A DNA stretch of 64,000 nucleotides from positions 310,001-374,000 of the forward strand of contig WUJK01000013.1 in assembly GCA_011317545.1 (NCBI GenBank), given 5' to 3'. The notes under the pieces were generated by a model. It was not told where the DNA came from, did not search any database, and was given only the letters and a program-made list of their open reading frames with translations. Numbering within the stretch: the stretch's first letter is position 1; every line of letters starts with the position of its first letter. Positions 34,467 to 48,300 of the stretch are shown piece after piece. The position numbers and the translations under genes are program-made. This DNA comes from Coniella vitis (taxonomy: Eukaryota > Ascomycota > Sordariomycetes > Diaporthales > Schizoparmaceae).

Positions 34467-34945
34467 TATAATAATCCTTACCTAAATCCCTAATTCCGGA
34501 AGTATTTATAAGTTATATATTAATAGGTAGGGAGGTATTACCTTTAAATCTTCGTATATTATCGAGCAATATTAAGTATTATAAATAATTAAGAGGGATT
34601 ACCCTATTATATAAAATAATATTTAGATTTATAACTAAAGGCTATAAGGAAACTATCTAATATTAAGCTATAAACTCCTATCCTTATATCCTTCTATTAT
34701 TTCCTATCTATAGTAAGTATAAATCCTTAGATTACCTAGAGCAATAGGAGCGTTAGCTTATTTAGATTATTTAGATTATTACTACTCTAACTATCTTAGT
34801 TATTAAGGTAATCTAACCCTAACCCTGATTATACTACTCTATATTCTTATATAAGAGATCCCTATCGGTCCGTTAAGGTTCCGACTTGCTGGTATATAGT
34901 TATACTAGCCTGTTCCTATAACCTATATATTTATAAGTTATAATA
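34467..34945 (-). repeat. Family A 5' LTR of copy 1
   Basis: Reverse-oriented LTR of about 479 bp, starting TATAATAATCC and ending GTTATAATA, with TAACCCTAACCCTGA at 34814-34828. Confidence 0.85.
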
Positions 34946-35334
34946 TTAGAGAATTATTCCGAATAATAACCTATTAAAACGAAACCCCCCTTATATAGGA
35001 AAACGCGCGAATTAATTATCTCTACGAAGAATACTATTAGATTATATAGTTTACCTATATTATATATAATTATAGATAATACTTTAAATATAAGGTAATT
35101 AGCAAATAGTTCCCTATATATAAGATAGGGTATAATATTATCGCCTATAAAGACGATAATAGCGATTATTATAAAGTACTTAGAATAAGAGAAAATTATA
35201 CTAGTATTAGCCTTATATATAATACCCCCTATAAATATATTATACGATAAGTAAGGTAGTACTAGTATACGATACCCTAGTATATACTTTATATATAAGA
35301 AAAAGCACTCGATTAGTATAAAATATACGAATAA
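34946..35334 (+). mobile_element. Internal fragment of family A
   Basis: Plus-oriented segment homologous to 37425-37815 of copy 2 (the gag-pol spacer region). It is sandwiched between the 5' LTR of copy 1 and the 5' LTR of copy 2, showing that at least one of these elements landed in, or recombined with, an older copy. Confidence 0.75.
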
Positions 35335-35822
35335 TATTATAACCTATAGTTATACAGGTTATAGGAACAGGCTAGCGCAACTATATACTAGCAAATCGGA
35401 ACCTTAACGGACCGATAGGGATCTCTTATATAACTAGGTTATATAAGATAATATAATTAGGGTTAGGGTTATACGAACTAATTAGGAATAGATTATTAAG
35501 ATTATTAGATAATCTAGTAGAGCCGGATTATTAGGATCGTAAGATAATCTAAATAATCTAAGGTTAAATAGGGAATTTAATATAGAATAACGGAAGGATA
35601 TAAAGACGATAGATTTCCTAGCTATTAGATAGTTTTCCTTATAGTCTTTAGTTATAAATCTAAGTATTATTTTATATAATAGGGTAATCCCTCTTAATTA
35701 CTTATAATACTTATTATTACTCGATAATATACGAAGACTTAAAGATAATACTTCCCTATCTACTAATATATAACTTATAGGTATTTCCAGAATCCGGGAT
35801 TTAAGTAAGGATTATTATATTT
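35335..35822 (+). repeat. Family A 5' LTR of copy 2
   Basis: Starts TATTATAACC (TG changed to TA), carries the TCTTATATAA box and TTAGGGTTAGGGTTA (35457-35471), and ends AAGGATTATTATA. Confidence 0.85.
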
Positions 35823-35949
35823 TTATAACTCTTATTTAGGATAGTCTATATATACTTTTTAGGTAATATTAAGGATAGTAATAGCTCCTTAAAATCCTAC
35901 CCCGTTTACCTTAGGAGAAGGATATTACTAGGTTATAATTTAGGAAGAT

Positions 35950-37150
35950 ATAATACGCTAATTAATCGAATTTACTTAATAACTTACTATACTCTAGTAG
36001 AATTAAGAGTAGTAGAATCGTACTATCTATAGGTAGGCCTAATAGCTCGAATAATATTAAGCTATAGCCGTTATACCCCTAATACCTATTATTTAAAATA
36101 CCGGTAATAACTATAAGATAGATAAACCTATTATATATAACGGTAATTATAAAACGCTTTAAGGGTTCCTTACCTATTATAAGGTATACTTCCTATATAA
36201 TATAGCTTAATTTATTATTAAACCCGATAAAATTATCCTAGCCGGTATACGATTCGAAAAAAATACGCTTATTTAGTATAAACCCTTACTTCGTAACTAT
36301 ATTAAATACCTAGGTAACCTCGATTAACGTAAGCCGACTACTAAGAATATATTCGATTTATTCGTAGGATTCGAATATATCTTTAAGGAAATATTTAATA
36401 ACCCTAACGAAGAACGGATTATAGTATAATAACTTATAGAACTTAAGTAGAATAAATCTACTTTAGCTTATATAATCCGCTTTAAATAACTCTTAATATA
36501 CCTCCCTTAGGAAGATAAAAACCTTATAGAATATTATTATAAAGGATTTAAGGATAAGGTTAAGGACGAAATCTCTAAATAGGATTAGCCTAAAGACTTT
36601 ACGATATTTAGTAATAACGCTATCTATATCGATAACCGTTTCTATAAAAGATATATAGAGAAAAGTAAGAAAGGAGGAAGCTATATTATATAGAGGAATT
36701 ATATTAATATAGGACGGCGGATTTAATAGATAACTAACTATAGCTTCTAGTAATAAGGTATAATAACTAACGGTACGATATACTTAGGCCTTATAAAGCT
36801 CGATATAGCTTAGCGTAAACCTATAAGTAAGGAATACTTTAATTATAATAAGATAGGCTACTTTATATAAGAGTACCGATAACTTAAGAAACCTAGAGAA
36901 TTTAAGAAAGTCCCTAAAGGATAATAAGCTAATATTATAATATATAAGACTATAAACTCTACTCCTAGCTAAAACTAGCTTCTAAAGCGAGTATCGGATA
37001 ACTCCGATTATAGACTCCTTAACTAAACCTTCTATTATAAGGATAATTATATAATATACCTCTCGGTAAAGTAAGGCTTAGGATAATTTCTTTAGAAACC
37101 TTATAAGGAATAATAAATTATAGTTACTTAGAGAGTACCTCTCCTAACGG
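35950..37150 (+). pseudogene. Family A gag relic, copy 2
   Basis: Translation with RIP stops resembles the retrotransposon gag domain (segments such as STLAYIIRFKQLL and EYYYKGFKDKVKDEIS). A zinc knuckle follows at 36831-36876, reading EYFNYNKIGYFI-EY, which is C-x2-C-x4-H-x4-C after Cys-to-Tyr and His-to-Tyr changes of the RIP type. Not functional. Boundaries are approximate. Confidence 0.75.
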
Positions 37151-37799
37151 ATAACGGTTTATTCGAAGGACTAGTAATAGAATAGTAAGCTTAGCTTATT
37201 AGAAAATACCCCTATTAGCGCGATATAAAAGGGTATAAACTACCTAACGAAATAAATATTTTATAGAATAATATTACGGAAATTACGGAATAATAGGAAA
37301 CGCTTAGTATCGGTTAGAGTATTAATACCTAAACCGTTAACGAAGAAATAAGCTTAGAATTAGAAAGCTCTATAGATAAAGATACCGATAAAGGAGATAT
37401 ATACTACCTTATCTATAGTATTATATTTAGAGAATTATTTAGGATAATAATATATTAAGATAAAACCCCCCTTATATAGGAAGATATACGAATTAATTAT
37501 CTCTACGAAAAGTATTATTAGATTATATAGTTTGCTTATATTATATATAATTATAAATAATACTTTAAATATAAGGTAATTAACGAATAATTCCCTATAC
37601 GCGAGATAGGATATAGTATTATCGCTTATAACGACGATAATAGCGACTATTATAAAGTACTTAGAATAAGGGGAAACTACGCTAGTATTAGCCTTATATA
37701 TAATACCCCCTACGAATATATTACGCGCTAAGTAAAATAGTATTAATATACGATACCCTAGTATATACCTTATATATAAGAAAAAGCGCTCGATTAGTA

Positions 37800-40700
37800 T
37801 AGAATATATAAATAGAAATAAAGGGAAAAGCTTATAAAGCCCGTATACGTAGAACCTATATACTATAGCTTCTATAAGCGCGCCGATTATATAGAATACC
37901 TAGCGGATAAAATATATACCTATTATAACCTTAAGGATAGTTAGCCCGGAGTATAAACTCCGTATACCGAAGAAGAAAATTAAGCGCGCCTATAGCGATA
38001 GGCCGTAGTATATATACGATATAGAATATAATAAGCTAAGAACCTAATATAAATAGTAGCCCTTAGAGTATAATAAGAATAATAGAACCTAAAAGGTAAG
38101 GATTACCTATAAGGGATAATAAGCGATTAGGACTTATAGTAAAGTCCCTTTATACGATAAATAGCTCGATATATAAATATTTGAAAATTATAGTATAAAT
38201 TAATAGTAAAAACTATATAATACTCCTAGATAGCGGAGTATAAGGAAACTTTATTTCCCTAAATATTATTAATAGAAAACGGATACCTTAGAAGAAGAAG
38301 ATAGAACCTTATAAACTTAATACTATAGAAGGTATAGAAGTTGCTTATAGCTAAGGTATTATCGATATAGAATCCGATTAATTACTAATTACGATCTATA
38401 AACGTATAATACTAATAAACTTCGATATTACGGATACTATATAATATAAGCTGATTTTAAGTATATTATAGTTAAGAAAGGAAAATCCTCGAATCGATTA
38501 GACTAATAGCTATATTTTATAGGATAAAGCGGATACTTAAAAAGCGGTTATAATTAAAGGCGTAGGATCGGATTTAATTACTAAGCGATACCTAGATAAT
38601 AGGGGCTTAAACGAATTTATATATACCTCTAAATCGAAAAGAGCTAATATAATAGCTACCCTAGGATACGATAAACCTTGATAACTTATAGAGAAGGATC
38701 TAATAATAATTAATACCTAATAGAAGAAGGGATATAATAGATTAGGATATAATATAATAGGATTCTATAAATAATAAAATATATTATCGTAGTAAGTTTA
38801 AGAAGGAACTAAGTATATATAACGATATCTCCTTATAATAGTAACTATATAAGATAAAGATATATTTAAAGACCTCTCCGGTATATTAGAAGAGTATCGG
38901 AAATTTATAAAACTATTTTAAAGAAAATTCGATAATAGCCTATTAGAGTATAGCCTATATAATTATAAGATCCTACTTAAGGAAGGAGAATAACTAAAGT
39001 TCTTTCCTATCTATAGATTAGATAAGGATAAACTTAAAGTATTTAGAGAATATATCGACGAAAATCTTAAGAAAGGCTATATTAAACCTTTATATTTACT
39101 AATAGGATACCTAATCCTATTTATACTAAAGAAAAACGGTAAGCTATAATTATATATTAACTATCGGCAACTTAATAATATTATAATTAAGAACTAATAC
39201 CCTTTACCTCTCTTTAAGGAACTTAGAGATAAACTTAGAGGAGCTTAATAATTTATAGCCCTTAACCTTAAAGAAGGATATATATATATTTATATTAAAC
39301 CCGGAGAAGAATAGAAAATAGCGTTTAGAATACGCTATAGATATTTCGAATATCTTATTATATTATTCGGACTTATTAACGCCCCTATATTATTCTAGGA
39401 AATAATAAACTTTATTTTATATAAATACCTCGATTATTTTATAATCGCTTATTTAGACGATATTCTTATTTATTTAAAGATATTCGAAGAGTATTAGAAG
39501 TATATTATAATAATCCTATAAATTCTCTAAAATAATAAGATTCTAATAAAACCTACTAAATATAACTAGAATACTTAAGAAGTTAACTACCTCGGATATA
39601 CTATTATACTAAGGTATTTACGAATATAGAAAGATAAAGTATAGGTAGTTAGGGACTAGCCTATATTATAGAATATTAAGGATATTAGAGCCTTCTTAGG
39701 CTATACTAACTTCTACCGATAATTTATTAAGAATTATAGTAATATTATAATACTATTTACGGAACTTACGAAAAAGGATATTACCTTCGATTAGAACGAA
39801 CGGGTATAGAAAGCCTTTAATATAATTAAGGATATAGTTATATTAGAATTAATCCTAATCGAAGTAAATTAAGATAAAGTTTTCGAGATCGAGATAAATA
39901 TATTAAACTATATACTCGGTAGATAACTCGGATAATAAGATAATAAAGGACGATTACGGATAGTTAGTAACTTTAGTAAAAAACTAAACGGATTAGAATT
40001 TAACTACGGAACGCCCGATTAGGAACTTATAATAATAGTAGAAGCCTTTAGGGAATAGCGATATTATCTTATCGGCGTAAAATAATAAATTCTTATATAT
40101 ACGGATTATAAGAATCTCTAGGTATTTACCTCGATAAAGCAGCTTAATAAACGATAAGTTAGATAATACGAATTTCTATTAGAATTCGACTTTAAGATTA
40201 TCTACTATAAAGGTAAAGAAAACGAATAAGTAAACGCTCTTAATAAACGGTTAGATTATAAGGATAGTAATAATAAAGACTAAGATATTATAATAATCTT
40301 TAAGGAAGATTCGGAAGGTAACCTTATTATATTATTTATTATTAAGGAACTTAACGTAATATTATATATTAAAGGAGAAATACCTAACCTCGATAATATA
40401 ATAATATTAGAATAAAACGATTATATTAGAAGTATCTATAGTATACTAGTATATAAATACTAAGGAATTAGAGTAACCTATAAAAGGATTTAATACTATT
40501 AGAACCTATTAAACCTTAAAAAACGAGTTACGGATATCGTTAATAACTATAATATATATAAACGGAATAAGATAGAACGATATAAACCTTACGGACTATT
40601 ATAACCCCTACTAATACCTACGATTATTTAATCCTCTATTAATCTAGACTTTATTACTAAGCTACCCCTCTTATAAGAACCCTTAACTTAGGTATAATAC

Positions 40701-41690
40701 GATAATATTATAATAGTAGTTTATAGACTAAATAAGTATATATACTTCCTATTATATAAAGAAAGTAATATTATAGAAGAACTCGTATATATATTCCTCC
40801 GTATTATTATCGCTAACTATAGAATACCTTAGGAAATTATATTAGATAGAGATAGAAAATTTATATTAAAATTCTAGATCTTACTTACTAATTACCTCGG
40901 AATAATATAATAAATATCTATAGTATTTTATCCTTAAATAAACGGATAAATAGAATATACTAACTAGATTATAGAATAATATCTATAATATTATATTAAC
41001 TATAAATAAGATAATTAAGTCGAACTTTTGCTAACCGCGTAATTCGCTTATAATAATATAGATATAACGAGTATAGGAAAATTACTATTCTTCCTACTCT
41101 ATAGATATAACCCTACGGTATACTACGAAATATTACTAAGTGGAAATATAGAAACGGCAGACTAATAGGCTAGAAGAATTAAGTAATTATACGAAGATAC
41201 TCGATATATACTTTAGGATATTAAAGAATAAATAACGAAATACGCTAATTAGAAAAGGATTAAGGGATTAATCCTATAGAAGGGAGATAAAATCTACTTT
41301 AACTATAAAAATATTAAAACTACTAAACCTAGCGATAAACTCGATTATAAAAAACTCGGACCTTATAAAATTATACGATAGATTTTACTAATTAACTACG
41401 AATTAGAAATCCTATATATATACCTATACCTAATCTTCTATATTTAACTCCTAGAACTAGTATTAATAGACGTAGAACTCTTATACGATATAAATATTAT
41501 CGAACTAGAATAAGTATAATATAAAGTTAAAGAGATTCTCGACTTATATAAACGCGGATACGGAAAATAATATCTTATTAAGTAGAAAGGATATAATAAT
41601 TCAGAAAATATATAGGAACCCCTAAAAAACGTATACCTAGATCTTATTAAAGAATACGAAAAAATAAAAGTTATTATAACCTTAGATAGA
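37800..41690 (+). pseudogene. Family A pol relic, copy 2 (protease-RT-RNase H-integrase-chromodomain)
   Basis: RT blocks are readable at about 38980-39480: LKKGYIKPLYLLIGYPILF-like, YPLPLFKELRDKLRGA, an FRIRYRYFEYL-like block, and the catalytic AYLDDILIY at 39445-39471. RNase H follows. Integrase (about 40640-41200) shows LDFITKLP, ILDRDRKF and a PQINGQIEYTNQI-like block, i.e. the DDE positions. The chromodomain at about 41514-41660 has KVKEILDLYKRGYGK and a KGYNNSEN segment. Trp and Gln positions are stops (TAG/TAA). The chromodomain assigns the element to the chromoviruses, which target heterochromatin. Confidence 0.88.
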
Positions 41691-41693
41691 GAA

Positions 41694-41765
41694 GGTATTA
41701 TAGGGAATCGAACCCCGGACCTCCTAATAAGAAACTAGGAACTCTAACTACTAAGCTATAAGATT
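41694..41765 (-). pseudogene. tRNA-like relic in family A copy 2
   Basis: Same 72-nt cloverleaf as at 28594 and 52642, on the minus strand and so antisense to pol. It retains GGGAATCGAACCCCGG, an intact T-arm/B-box complement, though surrounding DNA is RIP-saturated. Confidence 0.55.
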
Positions 41766-41934
41766 ACTTATATCTTTAATTATAATAACTACCTATAGGA
41801 ATAACTAGACCCCTTATTAAGGATTACTAATAATAACTCTAAAGAAATTAAAGTTATAAACTAGAAACCCTAATACCCTACAAATTATTAATAAGAAAAT
41901 TAGATATAGATAACGGAGAAATCCTAAACTAATT

Positions 41935-42500
41935 AAAATCCTCTAATATAATAATTATAAAACCCTTAGGTAGTAAGCCTTCGGGAATAGCCGGCTTTAC
42001 GGAATAATATTTAGCCTTAGCGGCTAAATACTCCTTCTCTATCTCCTTATACTCTATATAGTCTAACTCCTTTATAGAATCTAAGCTTCGGCGAATAACC
42101 TATATTATCTTCTCTCTTTATATCTTTTTCTACTTATAAAGGCGATCTATATATATATTTAGAGTATATCGAGCCTTATCTAATTCCTCTATCTTATCCT
42201 TAATCTTCTAATAATACCGAGAGATAATATAAATATTAGATAGAGAAGGACCTAGTATATCGTAGCGAGATTTATTTAGACGAATATATTCGGTATAACG
42301 GTCGGAATATATTACGGAAATCTAATAAAAAGAAAGCCCCTATTCCTTATAGTTAGAATAAATCGGTATCTCTATATAATACTCTAGAATAGATTAAAGA
42401 AGAAGGTTACGCTTAACGGTTTTAGGAGTAACCGACGAAGAAACCTTTCGAGAACGATTTTTATTAATTCTCGACGATATAACGAATTAGGAAGGTATAA
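41935..42500 (-). pseudogene. Antisense coiled-coil reading frame of family A copy 2, RIP-degraded
   Basis: The minus-strand frame is interrupted only by RIP-type stops. It contains a KIKDKIEELDKARYTL stretch, a Lys/Gln-rich linker and RRSLDSIKELDYIEYKEIEK, aligning in motif order with the frame at 28059-28457 but clearly diverged from it. A coiled coil is predicted by eye. Function is unknown; the limits are approximate. Confidence 0.5.
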
Positions 42501-42581
42501 TCCGAAGTAAGAATATTAGGCAGGATTATTTACGGAAATACTATAGGTCTTTAGAGATAAAAACCGATAGAAAGGAGATAA

Positions 42582-43067
42582 TATTATAACCTATAGTTAT
42601 ATAGGTTATAAGAATAAGCTAGCGTAATTATATATTAGTAAATCGGAACCTTAATAAACCGATAGGGATCTCTTATATAACTAGGTTATATAGGATAATA
42701 TAGTTAAGGTTAGGGTTATATAAACTAATTAGGAATAGATTATTAAGATTATTAGATAATCTAGTAGAGCCGGATTATTAGGATTATAAGATAATCTAAA
42801 TAATCTAAAGTTAAATAGGGAATTTAATATAAAATAACGGAAGGATATAAGAACGATAGATTTCCTAGTTATTAGATAGTTTTCCTTATAATCTTTAGTT
42901 ATAAATCTAAATATTATTTTATATAATAAGGTAATCCCTCTTAATTACTTATAATACTTAATATTACTCGATAACGTATAAAGACTTAAAGGTAATACTT
43001 CCCTACTTGCTAATATATAACTTAAAGATACTTCCAGAATCCGGGATTTAGGTAAGGATTATTATAA
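42582..43067 (+). repeat. Family A 3' LTR of copy 2
   Basis: Starts TATTATAACC after a purine tract and ends AAGGATTATTATA. It has TTAAGGTTAGGGTTA at 42704-42718. It differs from its 5' partner at scattered C/T and G/A positions. Confidence 0.85.
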
Positions 43068-44879
43068 TATAATAAACCTCGATAGCTTATAGAGAAGGGT
43101 TTAACGATAGTTAATACCTAATAGAAGAAGGGATATAATAGATTAGGATATAATATAATAGAACTTTATAGATGATAGGATATATTATTACGGTAAGGTT
43201 AAGAAGAAATTAAGTATATATAATAATATCTCCTTATAATAGCGATTATATAAGACGAAGATATATTTAGAAACCTCTCCGGTATACTAGAAGAGTATCG
43301 GAAGTTTATAAAACTATTTTAAGGAAAATTCGATAATAGCCTATTAGAATATAGCCTATATAACTATAAGATTTTACTTAAAAAAGGAGAATAACTAAAG
43401 TTCTTTCCTATTTACGGATTAGATAAGGATAAAGTTAAAGTATTTAGAGAATATATCGACGAAAACCTTAAGAAAGGCTATATTAGACCTTTATATTTAT
43501 TAATAGGATACCTAATCCTATTTATATTAAAGAAAGACGGTAAATTATAACTATATATTAATTATCGGTAACTTAACGATATTATAATTAACAATTAATA
43601 CCCTTTACCTCTCTTTAAACAACTTAGAGATAGATTTAGAAGAGCCGAATAGTTTATAACCTTCGACCTTAAGGAAGGATATATATATATTTATATTAAA
43701 CCCGGAGAAGAATAGAAAATAGCGTTTAGAATACGCTACGGATATTTCGAATATCTTATTATATTATTCGGACTTACTAACGCCCCCGTATTATTCTAGG
43801 AAATAATAAACTTTATCTTATATAAATACCTTAATTATTTTATAATCGTTTATTTAAACGATATTCTTATTTATTTAAAGATATTCGAAGAATATTAAAA
43901 TTATATTATAATAATCCTATAAATCCTCTAAAATAATAAGATTTTAATAAAACCTATTAAATATAATAAGAATACTTAAGAAGTTAATTACCTCGGATAT
44001 ATTATTATACTAGGGTATATACGAATATAGAAAGATAAAGTATAGCTAGTTAGGGATTAGCTTATATTATAAAATATTAAGGATATTAGAGCCTTTTTAA
44101 GCTATATTAACTTCTACCGATAATTTATTAAGAATTATAATAATATTATAATATTACTTATAAAACTTACGAAAAAGGATATTACCTATAATTAGAATAA
44201 ATAAGTATAAAAAGGTTTTAGTATAATTAAGTATATAGTTATATTAGAAGTAATCTTAGTCGAAGTAGATTAAGATAAAGTTTTCGAGATCGAGATAAAT
44301 ATATTAGATTATATACTTAATAGATAATTCGGATAATAAGACGATAAAGGACGATTATAGATAATTAGTAACTTTAGTAAAAAACTAAACGGATTAGAAC
44401 TTAATTATAAAACGCCCGATTAAGAACTTATAGTAATAGTAGAAGCCTTTAGAGAATAGCGATATTACTTTATCGGTATAAAATAATAAATCCTTATATA
44501 TATAGATTATAAGAATCTTTAAGTATTTACCTCGATAAAGCAGCTTAATAAACGATAAGTTAGATAGTATAAATTTCTATTAGAATTCGACTTTAAGATT
44601 ATCTACCGTAAAGGTAAAGAAAACGAACGAGTAAACCCTCTTAGTAAATAGTTAGATTATAAGGATAATAATAGTAAAGATTAAGATATTATAATAATCT
44701 TTAAGGAATATTTAGAAGGTAACCTTATTATACTATCTATTACTAAGGAACTTAATATAATACTATATATAGAAGGAGAAATATCTAACCTTAATAGTAT
44801 AATAATATCGGAATAAAACGATATATTAGAAATATTTATAGTATATTAGTATATAGATACTAAGGAATTAGAGTAACCT
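43068..44879 (+). mobile_element. Family A pol fragment (RT-RNase H)
   Basis: Plus-oriented fragment homologous to about 38670-40480 of copy 2, covering the end of protease through RNase H. The RT site reads YLND (43851-43862), a G-to-A change in the first catalytic Asp codon. It breaks off inside pol where the LTR at 44880 begins. Confidence 0.85.
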
Positions 44880-45335
44880 TGTTATAACCCACGAACATGC
44901 AGGTCACAGGAACAGGCCAGCGCAACCATATGCTAGCAAATCGGAACCTCAACGGACCGATGGGGATCTCTTATATAAGGAATACGGATGATATAATTAG
45001 GGTTAGGGTAGAGCCTATAAGAGATTACTATTGCCTATCGGATAGTTAATAGGTAATTATAGGTATTAATAGGCTTAGATAGGCTATATATTAATAAATA
45101 GAATAACGGAAGGATATAAGGACGATGGATTTCCTAGCTATTAGATAGTTTTCCTTATAATCTTTAGTTATAAATCTAAGTATTATTTTATATAATAGGG
45201 TAATCCCTTTTAATTACTTATAATACTTAATATTACTTAATAACGTACGAAGACTTAAAGGTAATACTTCCCTACCTACTAATATATAACTTATAGGTAC
45301 TTCCAGAATCCAGGATTCAGGCAAGGATTATTATA
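44880..45335 (+). repeat. Family A LTR, isolated, with little-mutated 5' end
   Basis: Starts TGTTATAACCCACG and keeps many CA/TG dinucleotides over its first ~100 bp. It has TTAGGGTTAGGG at about 44998-45009 and ends AAGGATTATTATA. A family A pol fragment lies on its left in the same orientation and an opposite-strand element starts on its right. No matching 5-bp flanks are seen, so it looks recombined rather than a clean solo LTR. Confidence 0.8.
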
Positions 45336-48300
45336 CTAAAGTTATAATAGCTTTTTATTTTCGTATTCTTTAATAAGGTTTAGGTATACGTTTTTTAATA
45401 ATTCCTAAGTATTTTCCGAATTATTATAATTTTTCTATTTAATAAGGTATTATTTTCCGTATCTATATTTATATAAGTCGAAAATCTATTTAACTTCGTA
45501 TTATACTTATTCTAGTTCGATAATATCTATATTATATAAGAGTTCTACGTCTATTAATACTAGTTCTAGGAGTAAAATATAGAAGATTAGGTATAAGCGT
45601 ATATATAGGATTTCTAATTCGTAGTTAACTAGCGAAATCTATTGTATAATTTTATAAGATCCGAATTTTTTTATAATCGAATTTATTACTAAATCTAATA
45701 GTTTTAATATTTTTACGGTTAAGGTAGATTTTATCTCCTTTCTATAGGATTAATCCCTTAATCCTTTTCTAATTAGCGTATTTCGTTATTTATTCTTTAA
45801 CGTCCTAAAGTATATATCGAGTATCTTCGTATAATTACTTAATTCTTTTAGTATATTAGTCTGCCGTTTCTACGTTTCTACCTAATAGTATTTCGTAGTA
45901 TACCGTAGGGTTACGTTTATAGAGTAGGAAGAATAGTAATTTTCCTATACTTATTATATCTACGCTATTATAAGCGAATTATACTATAGGTAAGAGTTCG
46001 ACCTAATTATCTTATTTATAGTTAATATAATATTATAGATATTATTCTATAATCTAGTTAGTATATTCTATTTATCCGTTTATCTAAGGATAAAATACTA
46101 TAGATATATATTATATTATTCCGAGGTATTTAATAAGTAAGATCTAGAATTTTAATATAAATTTTCTATCTTTATCTAATATAATTTCCTAAGGTATTCC
46201 GTAATTAGCGATAATAATACGGAGGAATATATATATAAGTTCTTTTATAATACTACTTTCTTTATATAGTAGGAAGTATATATATTTACTTAGTTTATAA
46301 ACTACTACTAAGATATTATCGTATTATACCTAAGTTAAGGGTTTTTATAAAAGGGGTAGCTTAATAATAAAGTCTAGACTAATAGATAACTAAATAGTTA
46401 TAGGTACTAGTAGAGGTTATAATAATCTATAAGGTTTATATTATTCTATCTTATTCTATTTATATATATTATAGTTATTAACGATATCTATAATTCGTTT
46501 CTTAAGGTTTAATAGATTCTAATAACGTTAGATCCTTCTATAGGTTACTCTAATTCCTTAGTATCTATATATTAGTATACTATAGATACTTCTAATATAA
46601 TCGTCTTATTCTAATATTATTATATTATCGAGGTTAGGTATTTCTCCTTCGATATATAGTATTACGTTAAGTTCCTTAATGATAGATAATATAGTAAAGT
46701 TACCGTCCGAATCTTCCTTAAAGATTACTATAATATCTTGGTTTTTACTATTACTATCCTTATAATCTAACCGTTTACTAAGAGCGTTTACTCGTTCGTT
46801 TTCTTTACCTTTATAGTAGATAATCTTAAAGTCGAATTCTAATAGAAATTCGTATTATCTAACTTATCGTTTATTAAGCTGCTTTATTAAGGTAAATACC
46901 TAAAGATTCTTATAATCCGTATATATAAGAATTTATTATTTTACGCTAATAAGGTAGTATTATTATTCCCTAAAGGCTTCTATTATTACTATAAGTTCTT
47001 AATCGGGCGTTCTATAATTAAGTTCTAATCTATTTAGCTTTTTACTAAAATTACTAATTATTCGTAGTTATCCTTTATTATCTCGTTATCCGAATTATCT
47101 ACCGAGTATATAATCTAATATATCTATCTTAATCCCGAAAACTTTATCTTAATCTACTTTAATTAGGATTAGTTCTAATATAACTATATCCTTAATTATA
47201 TTAAAGGCTTTCTATACTTATTTATTCTAATTAAAGGTAATATCCTTTTTCGTAAGTTCTATAAGTAGTATTATAATACTATTATAGTTCTTAATAAATT
47301 ATCGGTAGAAGTTAGTATAGCCTAAGAAGGCTCTAACGTCCTTAATATTCTAAGGTATAGGCTAATCCCTAACTATTTATACTTTATCTTTCTATATTTA
47401 TATATACCCTAGTATAATAGTATATCCGAGGTAGTTAATTTCTTAAGTATTCTAGTTATATTTAGTAGGTTCTATTAAAATCTTATTATTTTAGAGGATT
47501 TATAGGATTATTATAATATACTTCTAGTATTCTTTAAATATCTTTAAGTAAATAAGGATATTATTTAGGTAAGCGATTATAAAATAGTCGAGGTATTTAT
47601 ATAAGATAAAGTTTATTATTTCCTAGAATAATATAAGAGTATTAGTAAGTCCGAATAATATAATAAGATATTCGAAATATCCGTAATATATTCTAAACGC
47701 TATTTTCTATTCTTCTCCGGGTTTAATATAAATATATATATATCCTTCCTTAAGGTTAAGGGCTATAAACTATTAAGCTCCCCTAAGTTTATCTCTAAGT
47801 TCTTTAAAGAGAAATAAGGGGTACTAATTCTTAATTATAATATCGTTAAGTTACCGATAGTTAATATATAGCTATAGTTTACCGTTTTTCTTTAGTATAA
47901 ATAGGATTAAGTATCCTATTAGTAAATATAAAGGTCTAATATAGCCTTTCTTAAGGTTATCGTCGATATATTCTCTAAGTACTTTAAGTTTATCTTTATC
48001 TAATCCGTAGATAGGAAAGAACTTTAGTTATTCTCCTTCTTTAAATAGGATCTTATAGTTATATAGGCTATATTCTAGTAGGCTATTATCGAATTTTCCT
48101 TAAAATAGTTTTATAAACTTCCGATACTCTTCTAATATACCGGAGAAGTCTTTAAATATATCTTCGTCTTATATAATTACTATTATAAGGAGATATTATT
48201 ATATATACTTAGTTCCTTTTTAAACTTATCGCGATAATATATTTTATTATTTATAGAATCCTATTATATTATATCCTAATCTATTATATCCCTTCTTCTA

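Larger units (their letters stand above)
27347..34945 (-). mobile_element. Ty3/Gypsy chromovirus family A, copy 1, RIP-degraded
   Basis: Minus-oriented element of about 7.6 kb. The 3' LTR is 27347-27811 and the 5' LTR about 34467-34945. In element order it carries gag, protease/RT/RNase H/integrase/chromodomain pol, a tRNA-like relic, an antisense coiled-coil frame and the 3' LTR. CpA and TpG are almost absent and frames are riddled with TAG/TAA at expected Trp and Gln positions, the mark of RIP. It is dead as a protein-coding element. The flanks are other family A pieces, so no clear target duplication is visible. Confidence 0.9.
35335..43067 (+). mobile_element. Ty3/Gypsy chromovirus family A, copy 2, RIP-degraded
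   Basis: Plus-oriented element of about 7.7 kb with 5' LTR 35335-35822 and 3' LTR 42582-43067. A purine-rich tract (GATAGAAAGGAGATAA) precedes the 3' LTR, as expected for plus-strand priming. In order: gag with a mutated CCHC knuckle, pol with RT, RNase H, integrase and chromodomain, tRNA-like relic, antisense frame, 3' LTR. CpA/TpG are nearly absent throughout. It is the most complete copy here. Confidence 0.92.

Noticed and set aside
44880..45335. Clean solo LTR with target duplication
   Set aside because: Flanking 5-mers (AACCT and CTAAA) do not match, and both flanks are broken family A pieces.
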